Shown here: positions 35,844-44,096 of the stretch, one piece after another
How positions within the stretch are numbered: position 1 is the first letter of the stretch
Layout: every line of letters begins with the position of its first letter
Origin: LMUY01 sp965199555
Lineage (GTDB): Bacteria; Pseudomonadota; Alphaproteobacteria; Acetobacterales; Acetobacteraceae
Length of the DNA: 64,000 bases
Reading direction: 5' to 3'
NCBI GenBank assembly: GCA_965199555.1
Contig: CBDASJ010000012.1
Coordinates: 124,001 to 188,000, forward strand
The notes under the pieces: generated by a model
The model's input: the letters and a program-made list of their open reading frames with translations, nothing else
Database searches by the model: none
What the model was told of the DNA's origin: nothing
Program-made: the position numbers and the translations under genes

Positions 35844-36394
35844 CGGCAGCCGCCCCTGCCGCGATCGCCGACGTCCCGCGCGCCGGGCTGCTCGGCCTGG
35901 TGCAATCGCTGGTCACCGGGCTGAACGGCCTGCTGGCGGTGCTGTCCGCCCTTGCCATCGCCGTGGCCGGCGGGGTGCTGACCTGGGAGGTGATCGGGCG
36001 CTATTTTCTCAGCATCCCCAGCGACTGGCAGGACGAGCTGTCCACCTTCCTGTTGATCGGCGCCACCTTCGGCTCGGCGGCCTGGACGCAGGCGCGGCGG
36101 GGACATGTCGGCATCGACGCCCTGGCCCACGTGTTGCCGCCGGCGCTGGACCGGGCGCGGCGGCTGCTGGCGGATGTCTGCTCCCTCCTGTTCGTCGGCT
36201 TCTTCGCCTGGAAAAGTTGGCAGTTGCTGGCCGAAGCCTGGGAGGAAGGGCAGACCACGCCGTCCGCCTGGGGGCCGCCGCTGTGGATTCCGTATGGCTG
36301 CATGACGGCGGGGATGGCGCTGTTGTCGGTGCAGTTGCTGTTGCAGGTGCTGGGCAGCCGCCACGCGGAAGCCGCGCCTGCGCACCTGGCCTAG
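35840..36394 (+). CDS. TRAP transporter small permease DctQ
   Basis: 184 residues from a TTG that overlaps the dctP stop (TTGA). Four membrane helices, with the family pattern WEVIGRYFLSIPSDWQDELS and GATFGSAAWTQARRGHVGIDAL. Forms a membrane complex with DctM. It is separated from dctM by a 157-bp spacer filled with hairpins, which is unusual because these genes normally abut. Confidence 0.9.
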   Translation: MTAAAPAAIADVPRAGLLGLVQSLVTGLNGLLAVLSALAIAVAGGVLTWEVIGRYFLSIPSDWQDELSTFLLIGATFGSAAWTQARRGHVGIDALAHVLPPALDRARRLLADVCSLLFVGFFAWKSWQLLAEAWEEGQTTPSAWGPPLWIPYGCMTAGMALLSVQLLLQVLGSRHAEAAPAHLA

Positions 36395-36425
36395 CGGGAT
36401 GCGGAATTACTTGGGTCGCTTCCTT

Positions 36426-36532
36426 TGCAGGGCTCTGCCCTGCACCCGAAAGGGGATGGTCATCCCCTTTACCCCTCCCATGCAGGTGTCCAGAGGACGA
36501 CTGTCCTCTGGTGGGGCTCGGGGCAAAGCCCC
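36426..36532. repeat. Array of four consecutive hairpins between dctQ and dctM
   Basis: Four perfect inverted repeats follow each other. TGCAGGGC-TCT-GCCCTGCA is at 36426-36444. AAAGGGGATG-GT-CATCCCCTTT is at 36449-36470. CCAGAGGAC-GACT-GTCCTCTGG is at 36490-36511. GGGGC-AAA-GCCCC is at 36520-36532. The layout looks like a REP/BIME-like intergenic element. Inside an operon it could lower downstream expression or protect the upstream mRNA end. Confidence 0.8.
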
Positions 36533-36551
36533 GTTGCCGGCGGCGGGCTAG

Positions 36552-37898
36552 ATGGGCACCGGCGCCCTAGGCCTGCTATACGGCGGCGCCACGCTGGTGG
36601 CGTTGTTTTCCGGCATCCCCATCGCCTTCGCCCTGGGCGGCGTGGCGACCATCTTCATGATGGTGTTCATGCCGGCTGCGTCGCTGGATACGGTCGCGCA
36701 GAACGTCTACGAGGAACTCGCCTCGATCACCCTGCTGACCATCCCGCTGTTCATCCTGAAGGGCGCGGCGATCGGCAAGTCGCGCGCCGGCAAGGATTTG
36801 TACGACGCGCTGCACACCTGGCTGCACCGGGTGCCCGGCGGGCTGGGCGTGGCGGTGGTGCTGGCGTGCGGCCTGTTCGCGGCCATGGCGGGCTCCAGCC
36901 CGGCCACGTGCTCCGCCATCGGCTCGTCCGGCATTCCGGAGATGCGGCGCCGCGGCTACTCACCGGGCTTCGCCGCCGGGCTGGTGGCGGCGGGCGGCAC
37001 CTTGGGCATCCTGCTGCCGCCCTCCATCGTGCTGATCCTGTATGCCGTGGCGTCGGAGCAGTCGCTAGGCCGGCTGTTCCTGGCCGGGCTCGGGCCGGGC
37101 GTGCTGCTGGTGGTGTTGTTCGCCGGCTGGGCCGTGGTGAACTGGCGGCTGGAATACGCGCAGGCGGCGCGGGTGGCGGAGGCGGGCGGCGCGCGCAGCG
37201 AAATCCTGCGCGCCGACAGCTATTCCATGCGGGACCGGTTTCGGGCGCTGCCCCGCGTCCTGCCGTTCCTGCTGCTGCTGGGTGGCGTGATGGTTGCCTT
37301 GTATGGCGGCATCGCCACCCCGTCGGAAACGGCCGGGCTGGGCGCCGTGCTCGCCCTGCTGCTGATCGCGCTGATCTACGGTGCCTGGCGCCTCCGCGAC
37401 CTGGCGCCGATCTTCGCCGGCACGCTGGGTGAAAGCGGCATGCTGCTGATGATCATCGGCATGAGCCTGCTGTACAGCTACGTGATGAGCTACCTGCACA
37501 TCAGCCAGGGCGCGGCGGGCTGGATCGTCGGGCTGCATCTGTCGCGCTGGTTGCTGCTGGCGGCGATCCTGGTCATGGTGGTGATGCTGGGGTTCTTCCT
37601 GCCGCCCGTGTCCATCATCCTGATGACGGCGCCCATCATCCTGCCGCCGCTGCGGGCCGCCGGGTTCGACCTGGTGTGGTTCGGCGTGGTGATGGCCGTG
37701 GTGATGGAGATGGGGCTGATCCACCCGCCAGTGGGGCTCAACATTTTCGTCATCAACCGGATCGCGCCGGATATCGGGCTGGGGCCGATCATCCGCGGCA
37801 CGCTGCCCTTTGTCCTGCTGATGGCGGTGGGCGTGGTGATCCTGTCCTTCCTGCCCGGCATCGCCATGTGGCTGCCGGACCTCGTTTACGGCCATTGA
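36552..37898 (+). CDS. TRAP transporter large permease DctM
   Basis: 448 residues with about 12 membrane helices; the transport subunit of the TRAP system. Motifs include IPLFILKGAAIGKS, AAMAGSSPATCSAIGS, GGTLGILLPPSIVLILYA, GGIATPSETAGLG and the late MEMGLIHPPVGLN. A longer alternative frame across it is a shadow. The hairpin array ends 20 bp upstream of its ATG. It is followed by a DUF1330 gene after 13 bp. Confidence 0.95.
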   Translation: MGTGALGLLYGGATLVALFSGIPIAFALGGVATIFMMVFMPAASLDTVAQNVYEELASITLLTIPLFILKGAAIGKSRAGKDLYDALHTWLHRVPGGLGVAVVLACGLFAAMAGSSPATCSAIGSSGIPEMRRRGYSPGFAAGLVAAGGTLGILLPPSIVLILYAVASEQSLGRLFLAGLGPGVLLVVLFAGWAVVNWRLEYAQAARVAEAGGARSEILRADSYSMRDRFRALPRVLPFLLLLGGVMVALYGGIATPSETAGLGAVLALLLIALIYGAWRLRDLAPIFAGTLGESGMLLMIIGMSLLYSYVMSYLHISQGAAGWIVGLHLSRWLLLAAILVMVVMLGFFLPPVSIILMTAPIILPPLRAAGFDLVWFGVVMAVVMEMGLIHPPVGLNIFVINRIAPDIGLGPIIRGTLPFVLLMAVGVVILSFLPGIAMWLPDLVYGH

Positions 37899-37911
37899 AG
37901 GGGCGCGGACC

Positions 37912-38223
37912 ATGGCGAAGGGCTACTGGCTGGCGATGGTGGATGTGCAGGACCCGGAGGCCTACAAGGCCTATGTGCAGGCAAACGCCGTCGCGTTCCG
38001 CAAGTATGGCGCCCGGTTCCTGGTGCGCGGCGGCCAGTCCGAGACCGTGGAAGGGCACATGCGCGCCCGCCGGGTGGTCATCGAGTTCGCCGATTATGCC
38101 ACGGCGCTGGCCTGCTACCGCTCGCCGGAATACGCCGCCGCCATCCTGCTGCGCCGAGACGTGTCGACGGGGGACGTCACGGTGATCGAAGGCTATGACG
38201 GCCCGCAGCCCACGGATGCGTGA
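37912..38223 (+). CDS. DUF1330 domain protein
   Basis: 103 residues; a ferredoxin-like dimeric alpha-beta barrel family of unknown function. GYWLAMVDVQDPEAYKAYVQ, GARFLVRGGQSETVEG and EFADYATALACYRSPEYAAA are the family's core. Placed in the TRAP operon, where it may be an isomerase-like accessory. Its last codons overlap the next gene by 8 bp. Confidence 0.92.
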   Translation: MAKGYWLAMVDVQDPEAYKAYVQANAVAFRKYGARFLVRGGQSETVEGHMRARRVVIEFADYATALACYRSPEYAAAILLRRDVSTGDVTVIEGYDGPQPTDA

Positions 38224-38839
38224 GCCTCTTGCAAACTGTGGCGCGCGCCGGTTGCTGCGGGCGGGCACACTGGCCTGGCTCCTGCTCCCAGCCGGCCCGG
38301 CCCTGGCGCAAACCCCAACGCGGCTCCACGGTACCGTGGTCGGCTTTTCCGGCACGGCGCTCACGGTGCGCACGGACGACGAGACGGTGACGGCCACCAT
38401 CCCGCCGGGCCTGCCGGTTGGTGCCGTCACGGAGCGCCGGCTGGCCGACATCAAGCCGGGCGAGTTCGTCGGCTCGGCGGCCGTGCGGGGGCGGGACGGC
38501 AAGCTGCACGCGCAAGAGGTGCATATCTTCCCGGAAGCCCTGCGCGGCACCGGCGAGGGCAACCGCCCGATGGACCAGCCCGAGCAAAGCATGACCAACG
38601 CCACGGTCGACGGCATTGCGGATGCGCCCGACGGCCGCACCCTGCACCTGCGCTACCCTGGCGGGGAGCAGACGGTCGAGGTCGGGCCGGACGTGCGCGT
38701 GGTCGGCCTGGTGCCTGGTGACCGCAACCTGCTGGTGCCGGGCGCCGCGGTGACGGTGCGGGCCGTGCCCGGCCCGGGCGGCTCGTTGACCGCCGTGTCC
38801 GTGCAGGCGGAGAAGGACGGCGTGAAGCCGCTGCCCTGA
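38216..38839 (+). CDS. Secreted protein with DUF5666-like repeats
   Basis: 207 residues from the ATG at 38216. The signal peptide ends GPALAQ. The mature part has repeated small beta-barrel strands: LHGTVVGFSGTALTVRTDDE, LADIKPGEFVGSAAV and PGAAVTVRAVPGPGGSL. This is an OB-like pattern similar to DUF5666 proteins. Probably periplasmic. Function unknown. Overlaps DUF1330 by 8 bp. Confidence 0.75.
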   Translation: MREPLANCGARRLLRAGTLAWLLLPAGPALAQTPTRLHGTVVGFSGTALTVRTDDETVTATIPPGLPVGAVTERRLADIKPGEFVGSAAVRGRDGKLHAQEVHIFPEALRGTGEGNRPMDQPEQSMTNATVDGIADAPDGRTLHLRYPGGEQTVEVGPDVRVVGLVPGDRNLLVPGAAVTVRAVPGPGGSLTAVSVQAEKDGVKPLP

Positions 38840-38856
38840 GCCATGGCGCCTCCGCC

Positions 38857-39759
38857 GTGACGCGACGCGTGGCCTGCATCGGCGAATGCATGGTGGAACT
38901 GCGCGAGCAGGCGGACGGGCTGCTGCGCCGCAGCCATGGCGGCGACACGCTGAACACCGCGGTGTACCTGGCCCGGCTCGGCGTCGCGGTGGATTACGTG
39001 ACCGCGCTGGGCGACGACCCCTGGAGCGACGAGATGCTGGCCTGCTGGCAGGCGGAAGGCGTTGGCACCGGCCTGGTGCACCGCCTGCCGGGGCGGCTGC
39101 CCGGCTTGTACATCATCCAAACCGACCCGAATGGCGAACGGCGCTTCCTGTATTGGCGGGACAGCGCGGCGGCCCGCCACCTGTTCGACCACCTTGACCC
39201 GGCCCGGCTTGCCGTCTTCGACGCGATCTACCTATCCGGCATCACGCTGTCGATCTACGGCGATGGCGCGCGGGCCACGCTGTTCCGGGTGCTTGCCGAG
39301 GCGCGGGCACGCGGCGCGTCCGTGGTGTTCGACACGAATTTCCGTCCGCGCGGCTGGCCGGACCTCGCCGTGGCCCGCGCGCTGTACGCCCGGATGTACG
39401 CGCTGGCGGACATCGTCATGGCGTCCGTGGAGGACCTCGCCTTGCTGGACCCGGACGGGGGCGAGGCGGCGTTGCTGCGCCATGCCCCGGCGACGGAGAT
39501 CGTGCTCAAGCTGGCGTCGCCCGCTTGCCGCGTGCTGCATGGCGGCTTCGAGCAGGTGATCCAGGCCGGGCCGGTGGACCGCGTGGTGGACACCACGGCC
39601 GCCGGGGACAGCTTCGCCGCCGCCTACCTGGCCGGGCGGCTGCGCGGCGACCCGCCGGACCGCGCCGCCCGCGCCGGGCACGCGCTGGCCGGCCGGGTGG
39701 TCGGATATCCCGGCGCCATCATCCCCGCCGCCGCCATGGCGCCTGCCAAGGAGTCGTAA
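38857..39759 (+). CDS. PfkB-family sugar kinase, probable 2-keto-3-deoxygluconate kinase
   Basis: 300 residues from a GTG start. The N-terminal ACIGECMVELRE and SHGGDTLNTAVYLARLG, and the PfkB C-terminal signature with catalytic aspartate in VDTTAAGDSFAAAYLAG, are clear. FDTNFRPRGWP is typical of KDG kinases (KdgK). It would make KDPG for the aldolase whose ATG follows after 2 bp. Confidence 0.88.
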   Translation: MTRRVACIGECMVELREQADGLLRRSHGGDTLNTAVYLARLGVAVDYVTALGDDPWSDEMLACWQAEGVGTGLVHRLPGRLPGLYIIQTDPNGERRFLYWRDSAAARHLFDHLDPARLAVFDAIYLSGITLSIYGDGARATLFRVLAEARARGASVVFDTNFRPRGWPDLAVARALYARMYALADIVMASVEDLALLDPDGGEAALLRHAPATEIVLKLASPACRVLHGGFEQVIQAGPVDRVVDTTAAGDSFAAAYLAGRLRGDPPDRAARAGHALAGRVVGYPGAIIPAAAMAPAKES

Positions 39760-39761
39760 CG

Positions 39762-40397
39762 ATGCTTGCCGCATCCCGTGCCGAACGGCTCGCGGCCCTG
39801 CTGGATTTGGGCCGCGTCATCCCCGTCATCACTCTGCACCGCCTGGAGGATGCCGTGCCCTTGGCCCGGGCGCTGGTGGCGGGCGGGGTGCGGCTGCTGG
39901 AAATCACGCTGCGCACGCCGCATGGCCTGGCAGGCGCCGAGGCGATCATGCGCGACGTGCCGGAGGCCGCCGTGGGCATCGGCACGGTGCTGACCCCAGC
40001 CGATCTGGGCCGCGCCGTGGACATCGGCGCGCGGTTCGCCCTCAGCCCTGGGGCGACGCCGGACCTGCTTGATGCCGCCGCGGCGGCCGACATCCCGTTC
40101 ATGCCCGGCATCGCCACCGCGTCCGAACTGATGGCGGCGATGGCGCGCGGGTTCGACACGGTTAAGTTCTTTCCGGCCAGCACCGCCGGCGGCATCGCCG
40201 GGCTGCGCGCGCTGGCCGGCCCGTTCCCGCAGGCCCGCTTCTGCCCGACCGGCGGCATCACGGAAGAGAACGCCGCTGAGTGGCTGGCGCAGCCCAACGT
40301 GGTCGCGGTGGGCGGGTCGTGGCTGACTCCCGCCGGGGACGTTGCGGCCGAGGATTGGGACGCGCTTCGCAGGCGCGCCGCCCGCCGAGCCAGGTGA
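39762..40397 (+). CDS. eda: KDPG aldolase (2-dehydro-3-deoxyphosphogluconate aldolase)
   Basis: Class I aldolase splitting KDPG to pyruvate and glyceraldehyde 3-phosphate. 211 residues from the ATG at 39762, preceded by AAGGAG. It has VIPVITLHRLEDAVPLARAL, the catalytic glutamate in LLEITLRTP, FALSPGATPDLL, the Schiff-base lysine in FDTVKFFPAS and CPTGGITEEN. Coupled to the kinase gene, it forms a two-step sugar-acid route. Confidence 0.94.
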   Translation: MLAASRAERLAALLDLGRVIPVITLHRLEDAVPLARALVAGGVRLLEITLRTPHGLAGAEAIMRDVPEAAVGIGTVLTPADLGRAVDIGARFALSPGATPDLLDAAAAADIPFMPGIATASELMAAMARGFDTVKFFPASTAGGIAGLRALAGPFPQARFCPTGGITEENAAEWLAQPNVVAVGGSWLTPAGDVAAEDWDALRRRAARRAR

Positions 40398-40564
40398 TAG
40401 CCACCATGATCGGTCGGCGAGGGAGAAGTCGCGTCGTACCCGATCCTCTGCTTGAAATTAATGCAATGATGTAAACCGCCAACTCGCACGATAATAAGTT
40501 AGCAAACTTTCTCTGCTATTCCGGTCCGATACTCACATCGCGCTCAGCGTCCGCCGGAGGCAAC

Positions 40565-42799
40565 ATGCTTGGTGGCTTTCTCCCCAGCCGCAGACGACAT
40601 GCGGCACGGATGATCGAGCTCGAGGCCAAATGCGATGCCATCAGCCGTTCCCTGGCCGTGATCGAGTTCGGCACGGACGGGACGATCATCTGGGCCAACG
40701 ACAACTTCCTGAAGGTTATGGGCTACACGCTTGGGGAAATCGTCGGCCGGCACCATCGCATCTTCGTCGATCCGGCCGACCAGGACGCCGCCTATGCGGA
40801 GTTCTGGCGCGGGTTGGCCGCGGGGCGCTTCTCCGTCGCGGAGTATCGCCGCGTCGCCAAGGATGGCCGCTCCATTTGGATCCAGGGATCCTACAACCCG
40901 ATCCTCGACGGCGCCGGCAAGCCGTACAAGGTCATCAAATACGCCACGGACATCACTGCGGCGAAGCTGAAGGCGGCCGATGACGAGGGCCAAATCCACG
41001 CGATCGGCCGCTCGCAGGCGGTGATCGAATTCGATTTGGAAGGAACGATCCTGTCGGCCAACGCGAACTTCCTGAACCTGATGGGCTACGAGCTTGCCGA
41101 GGTGGTGGGCAAGCACCACGCCCTGTTCGTCGACGGCGCGACGCGGGACAGCGAGGAGTACCGCACGTTCTGGCAGCGCCTGGAGAAGGGTGAATATTTC
41201 TCCGCCGAGTTCAAGCGCGTGACCAAGTCCGGCCGCGAAGTGTGGCTGCAGGCGTCCTACAACCCGATCCTGCATCCCAACGGAACGCCGTGGAAAGTCG
41301 TGAAATACGCGTCCGACATCACGGCCACGAAGCTGCAAACCGCTGACTACGCCGGGCAGATGGCGGCGATCCGCAAGTCGCAGGCGGTGATCGAATTTTC
41401 GCTGACGGGCGAGATCCTCGCGGCGAACGAGAACTTCCTGCAGGTGATGGAATACACCGCGGAGGAGGTGATCGGCCAACACCACCGCATGTTCGTCGAC
41501 CCGGACGAGGCCGCCGATCCAAGCTACGCCGCGTTTTGGGCAAGGTTGAGCCGCGGCGAATACGTCGCGCAGGAGTTCCGCCGCATCGGGCGGAACGGCC
41601 AGGACGTTTGGATCCAGGCCTCCTACAACCCGATCTTCGATCTGAACGGCAAGCCGTTCAAGGTGGTGAAGTTCGCGACCGACATCACCGCGGAAGTCGA
41701 ACAACGCCAAGCCATGCGCCAGCTCTCGCTGGTGGCGGACGGCACCGGCAACTCCGTCATGATCACGGATGCAAGCCGCCGCATCGAATACGTCAATCCC
41801 GGCTTCGAGCAGCTGACGGGATATTCCGCGGCCGAGGTCATGGGCCGCGGCCCGGGCGAAGTGCTGCAAGGCCCCCATACCGACCCGGCAACCGTCCAGC
41901 GCATCCGCGACACGCTTGCCCGCGGCGAAGCGTTCCAGGACGAAATCCTGAACTACACGAAGGCGGGCGTGCCGTACTGGATCAGCCTTGCGATCAATCC
42001 CGTGCACGACGCCGACGGCAGGGTGGAGCGGTATATCTCCATCCAGGCGAACATCGACGAAACCAAGCACCGCGCGCGGGAACACACCGTGCGGCTGCAA
42101 GCCATCGGGCAATCCAACGCGCTGGCGGAGTGGACCATTTCCGGCAAGATCGCCACGGTGAACGAGGCGCTGGGGCGGTGGGGTGCGTTGACGGCGGGCA
42201 GCGCCACCCAGCTTGACCATTTGCTGCAAGGTGACGACCGAACATCGTTGATGGCAAACGGCAGCATCCGGCGGGAAATTGCCTGGCCCAAGACCGACGG
42301 CGGCGTGGTACACCTGGACGCCGTGTTCTCCGTGATGCGCGACCTGAACGGCCAGGTGATGCGCATCCTGATGTGCGGGCCGGACGTGTCGGGCCGGCGC
42401 ACCGCGGTGATCGAAATGGCGACCGCGACCAAAGACGTGCTGCAATCCGGCGAAACGATCGCCGAGATTGTCGGCAACATCGACGCCATCGCGTTCCAAA
42501 CCAACATCCTCGCCTTGAACGCCGCGGTGGAGGCCGCCCGGGCCGGCGAGGCCGGACGGGGCTTTGCCGTGGTGGCGTCCGAGGTCCGCGCGCTGGCGCA
42601 GCAATCGGCCGCGGCGGCGCGCGACATCAAGGCGCTGGTGTTCGAAAGCCGCAGGCGGATGTCGGCGCTGTCGAGCTCCTTGGCGCGCTTGGACACATCC
42701 AGCGGGGACGGCGAGGCGGCAGGGGCCGCCCGTGCGGCCCGACCGGTGATCCCGCTTGCCACAGCGGCGTGGGAGCCGGAACTGCGCAAGTCCGCCTGA
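40565..42799 (+). CDS. Soluble multi-PAS methyl-accepting chemotaxis protein
   Basis: 744 residues without membrane segments. Three closely related PAS-PAC units follow in tandem (about residues 27-147, 148-269 and 270-390), each with an AVIEF start, an HH-x2-FVD segment, a W[IL]Q-x-SYNPI strand and a K[YF]A[ST]DIT end, as in BdlA-type receptors. A fourth, more distant PAS (to about 515) and a degenerate fifth follow. The C-terminus has the MCP hairpin tip AFQTNILALNAAVEAARAGE and EVRALAQQSAAAA, but the helices beside it are short, so the signalling domain is minimal. GGAGG precedes the ATG by 4-5 bp. Confidence 0.9.
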   Translation: MLGGFLPSRRRHAARMIELEAKCDAISRSLAVIEFGTDGTIIWANDNFLKVMGYTLGEIVGRHHRIFVDPADQDAAYAEFWRGLAAGRFSVAEYRRVAKDGRSIWIQGSYNPILDGAGKPYKVIKYATDITAAKLKAADDEGQIHAIGRSQAVIEFDLEGTILSANANFLNLMGYELAEVVGKHHALFVDGATRDSEEYRTFWQRLEKGEYFSAEFKRVTKSGREVWLQASYNPILHPNGTPWKVVKYASDITATKLQTADYAGQMAAIRKSQAVIEFSLTGEILAANENFLQVMEYTAEEVIGQHHRMFVDPDEAADPSYAAFWARLSRGEYVAQEFRRIGRNGQDVWIQASYNPIFDLNGKPFKVVKFATDITAEVEQRQAMRQLSLVADGTGNSVMITDASRRIEYVNPGFEQLTGYSAAEVMGRGPGEVLQGPHTDPATVQRIRDTLARGEAFQDEILNYTKAGVPYWISLAINPVHDADGRVERYISIQANIDETKHRAREHTVRLQAIGQSNALAEWTISGKIATVNEALGRWGALTAGSATQLDHLLQGDDRTSLMANGSIRREIAWPKTDGGVVHLDAVFSVMRDLNGQVMRILMCGPDVSGRRTAVIEMATATKDVLQSGETIAEIVGNIDAIAFQTNILALNAAVEAARAGEAGRGFAVVASEVRALAQQSAAAARDIKALVFESRRRMSALSSSLARLDTSSGDGEAAGAARAARPVIPLATAAWEPELRKSA

Positions 42800-42834
42800 G
42801 CACCAGGCGGATTTCGTTGCGTGGTGGGGTGCCG

Positions 42835-44049
42835 TTACTTCGCCACCAGGGAACAGCCGCCCTCGTCCATGGGACGGAACGCTTCGCTGGCCGGGATGGT
42901 CTCCGCCACGTCATACAAGTCAAACGGGCCGGTAGACTGCGCCGGCGTTTTCACGCGGAACAGGTACATCGCGTGGACCGCGCGGCCGTCCCGCCGGATC
43001 GTGGTCGGGCCGAACAGCGGGTCGTCGATCGGCGCCGCTTCCATGCGTGCCACGACCTTGCGGCCGGAGATCGATCCCTCGGCCGCCGCGGCCCGCAGGT
43101 AGGCCAGGGTTTCGGAATACACGCCGGCATGGTTCATGGTCGGCATGGCGCCGCCGTCACGGGCGGCGAAGCGCGCGCTCCAGGCCCGCGTCTTGTCGTT
43201 CAGGTTCCAGTAGAACGCTTCGGTCAGCAGCAGGCCCTGCGCCGTTTGCAGCCCCATCGACCGCACGTCGGTCAGGAACACCAGCAGCCCCGCCATCTTC
43301 TGTTTGCCGCCGACCCCGAATTCGGCCGCTTGCTTCACCGTGTTCACCACGTCTTCGCCGCCATTCGCGGTCGCCACCACCTGGGCACCCGAGGCCTGCG
43401 CCTGCAGCAGGTAGCTGGACAGGTCGGACGTGCCGAGCGGCGCCCGCACGTCGCCGAGCACCTGTCCGCCATTGGCCTTGATCACCGCCGTCGCGTCGCG
43501 GACCAGGGAAGCGCCGAGCGCATAGTCGGAGCCGATAAAGAACCAGCTCCGCCCGCCTTCCCCCATGACGGCGCGCACCGTGCCATGCGCTAGCGCCCAG
43601 GTGTCGAACGTCCATTGCACCGTGGTCGGCGCGCATTGCGACCCGGTGAGGTCCGAGGTCGCCGTGCTGGAGGCGAGGAAGGCGCGGTCCTTTTCCCGCA
43701 TGATCTGGTTGACCGCCAATCCGACGGCGGAGTTCGGCACGTCCACCACCGCGGCCACGCCGTCCCGGTCCACCCAGGCCCGGGTGATGTTCGCGCCGAT
43801 ATCGGCCTTGTTCTGGTGGTCGGCCGCCAGGATCTCGACCTTGGGCGCGCCCGGCCCGGCTTCGCGGGCGAAATCCTCCGCCGCGAGTTGTGCCGCGACG
43901 ACGGAGCCCTTGCCGGACAGATCGGCATACGGTCCGCTCATGTCGTTGAGCACGCCGATCTTGATGACCGACAAAGGGTCCGCGTGCGCTGCGGCAGCGA
44001 CGCCCAGCGCGACGGCGGCGCCGCCAATCCATGACATGAGCTTCGGCAC
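42835..44049 (-). CDS. LivK-type ABC transporter substrate-binding protein
   Basis: 404 residues from the GTG at 44049, which has AAGGAGGAG seven bases upstream. The signal peptide ends AAAAHAD. SVIKIGVLNDMSGPYADLSG, VAAQLAAEDF, LAADHQNKADIGANI and FFIGSDYALGASL are typical of family-6 binding proteins for branched-chain amino acids and aromatic acids. It is the last gene of the gentisate operon (47-bp gap), which suggests an aromatic acid ligand. Permeases are not adjacent. Confidence 0.88.
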   Translation of the reverse strand: MPKLMSWIGGAAVALGVAAAAHADPLSVIKIGVLNDMSGPYADLSGKGSVVAAQLAAEDFAREAGPGAPKVEILAADHQNKADIGANITRAWVDRDGVAAVVDVPNSAVGLAVNQIMREKDRAFLASSTATSDLTGSQCAPTTVQWTFDTWALAHGTVRAVMGEGGRSWFFIGSDYALGASLVRDATAVIKANGGQVLGDVRAPLGTSDLSSYLLQAQASGAQVVATANGGEDVVNTVKQAAEFGVGGKQKMAGLLVFLTDVRSMGLQTAQGLLLTEAFYWNLNDKTRAWSARFAARDGGAMPTMNHAGVYSETLAYLRAAAAEGSISGRKVVARMEAAPIDDPLFGPTTIRRDGRAVHAMYLFRVKTPAQSTGPFDLYDVAETIPASEAFRPMDEGGCSLVAK

Positions 44050-44096
44050 GATCGAACTCCTCCTTTTCCATTCCGGTCGCCGCGACGGCGCCGGTG

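Noticed and set aside
40398..40564. Possible sigma-28 flagellar promoter ahead of the chemoreceptor
   Set aside because: TAAA and CACGATAA are present, but the spacer is 11 bp rather than about 15, so it does not fit FliA promoters.
40544..42604. A 686-codon minus-strand frame opposite the chemoreceptor
   Set aside because: Repetitive only because it mirrors the tandem PAS units; no family resemblance.
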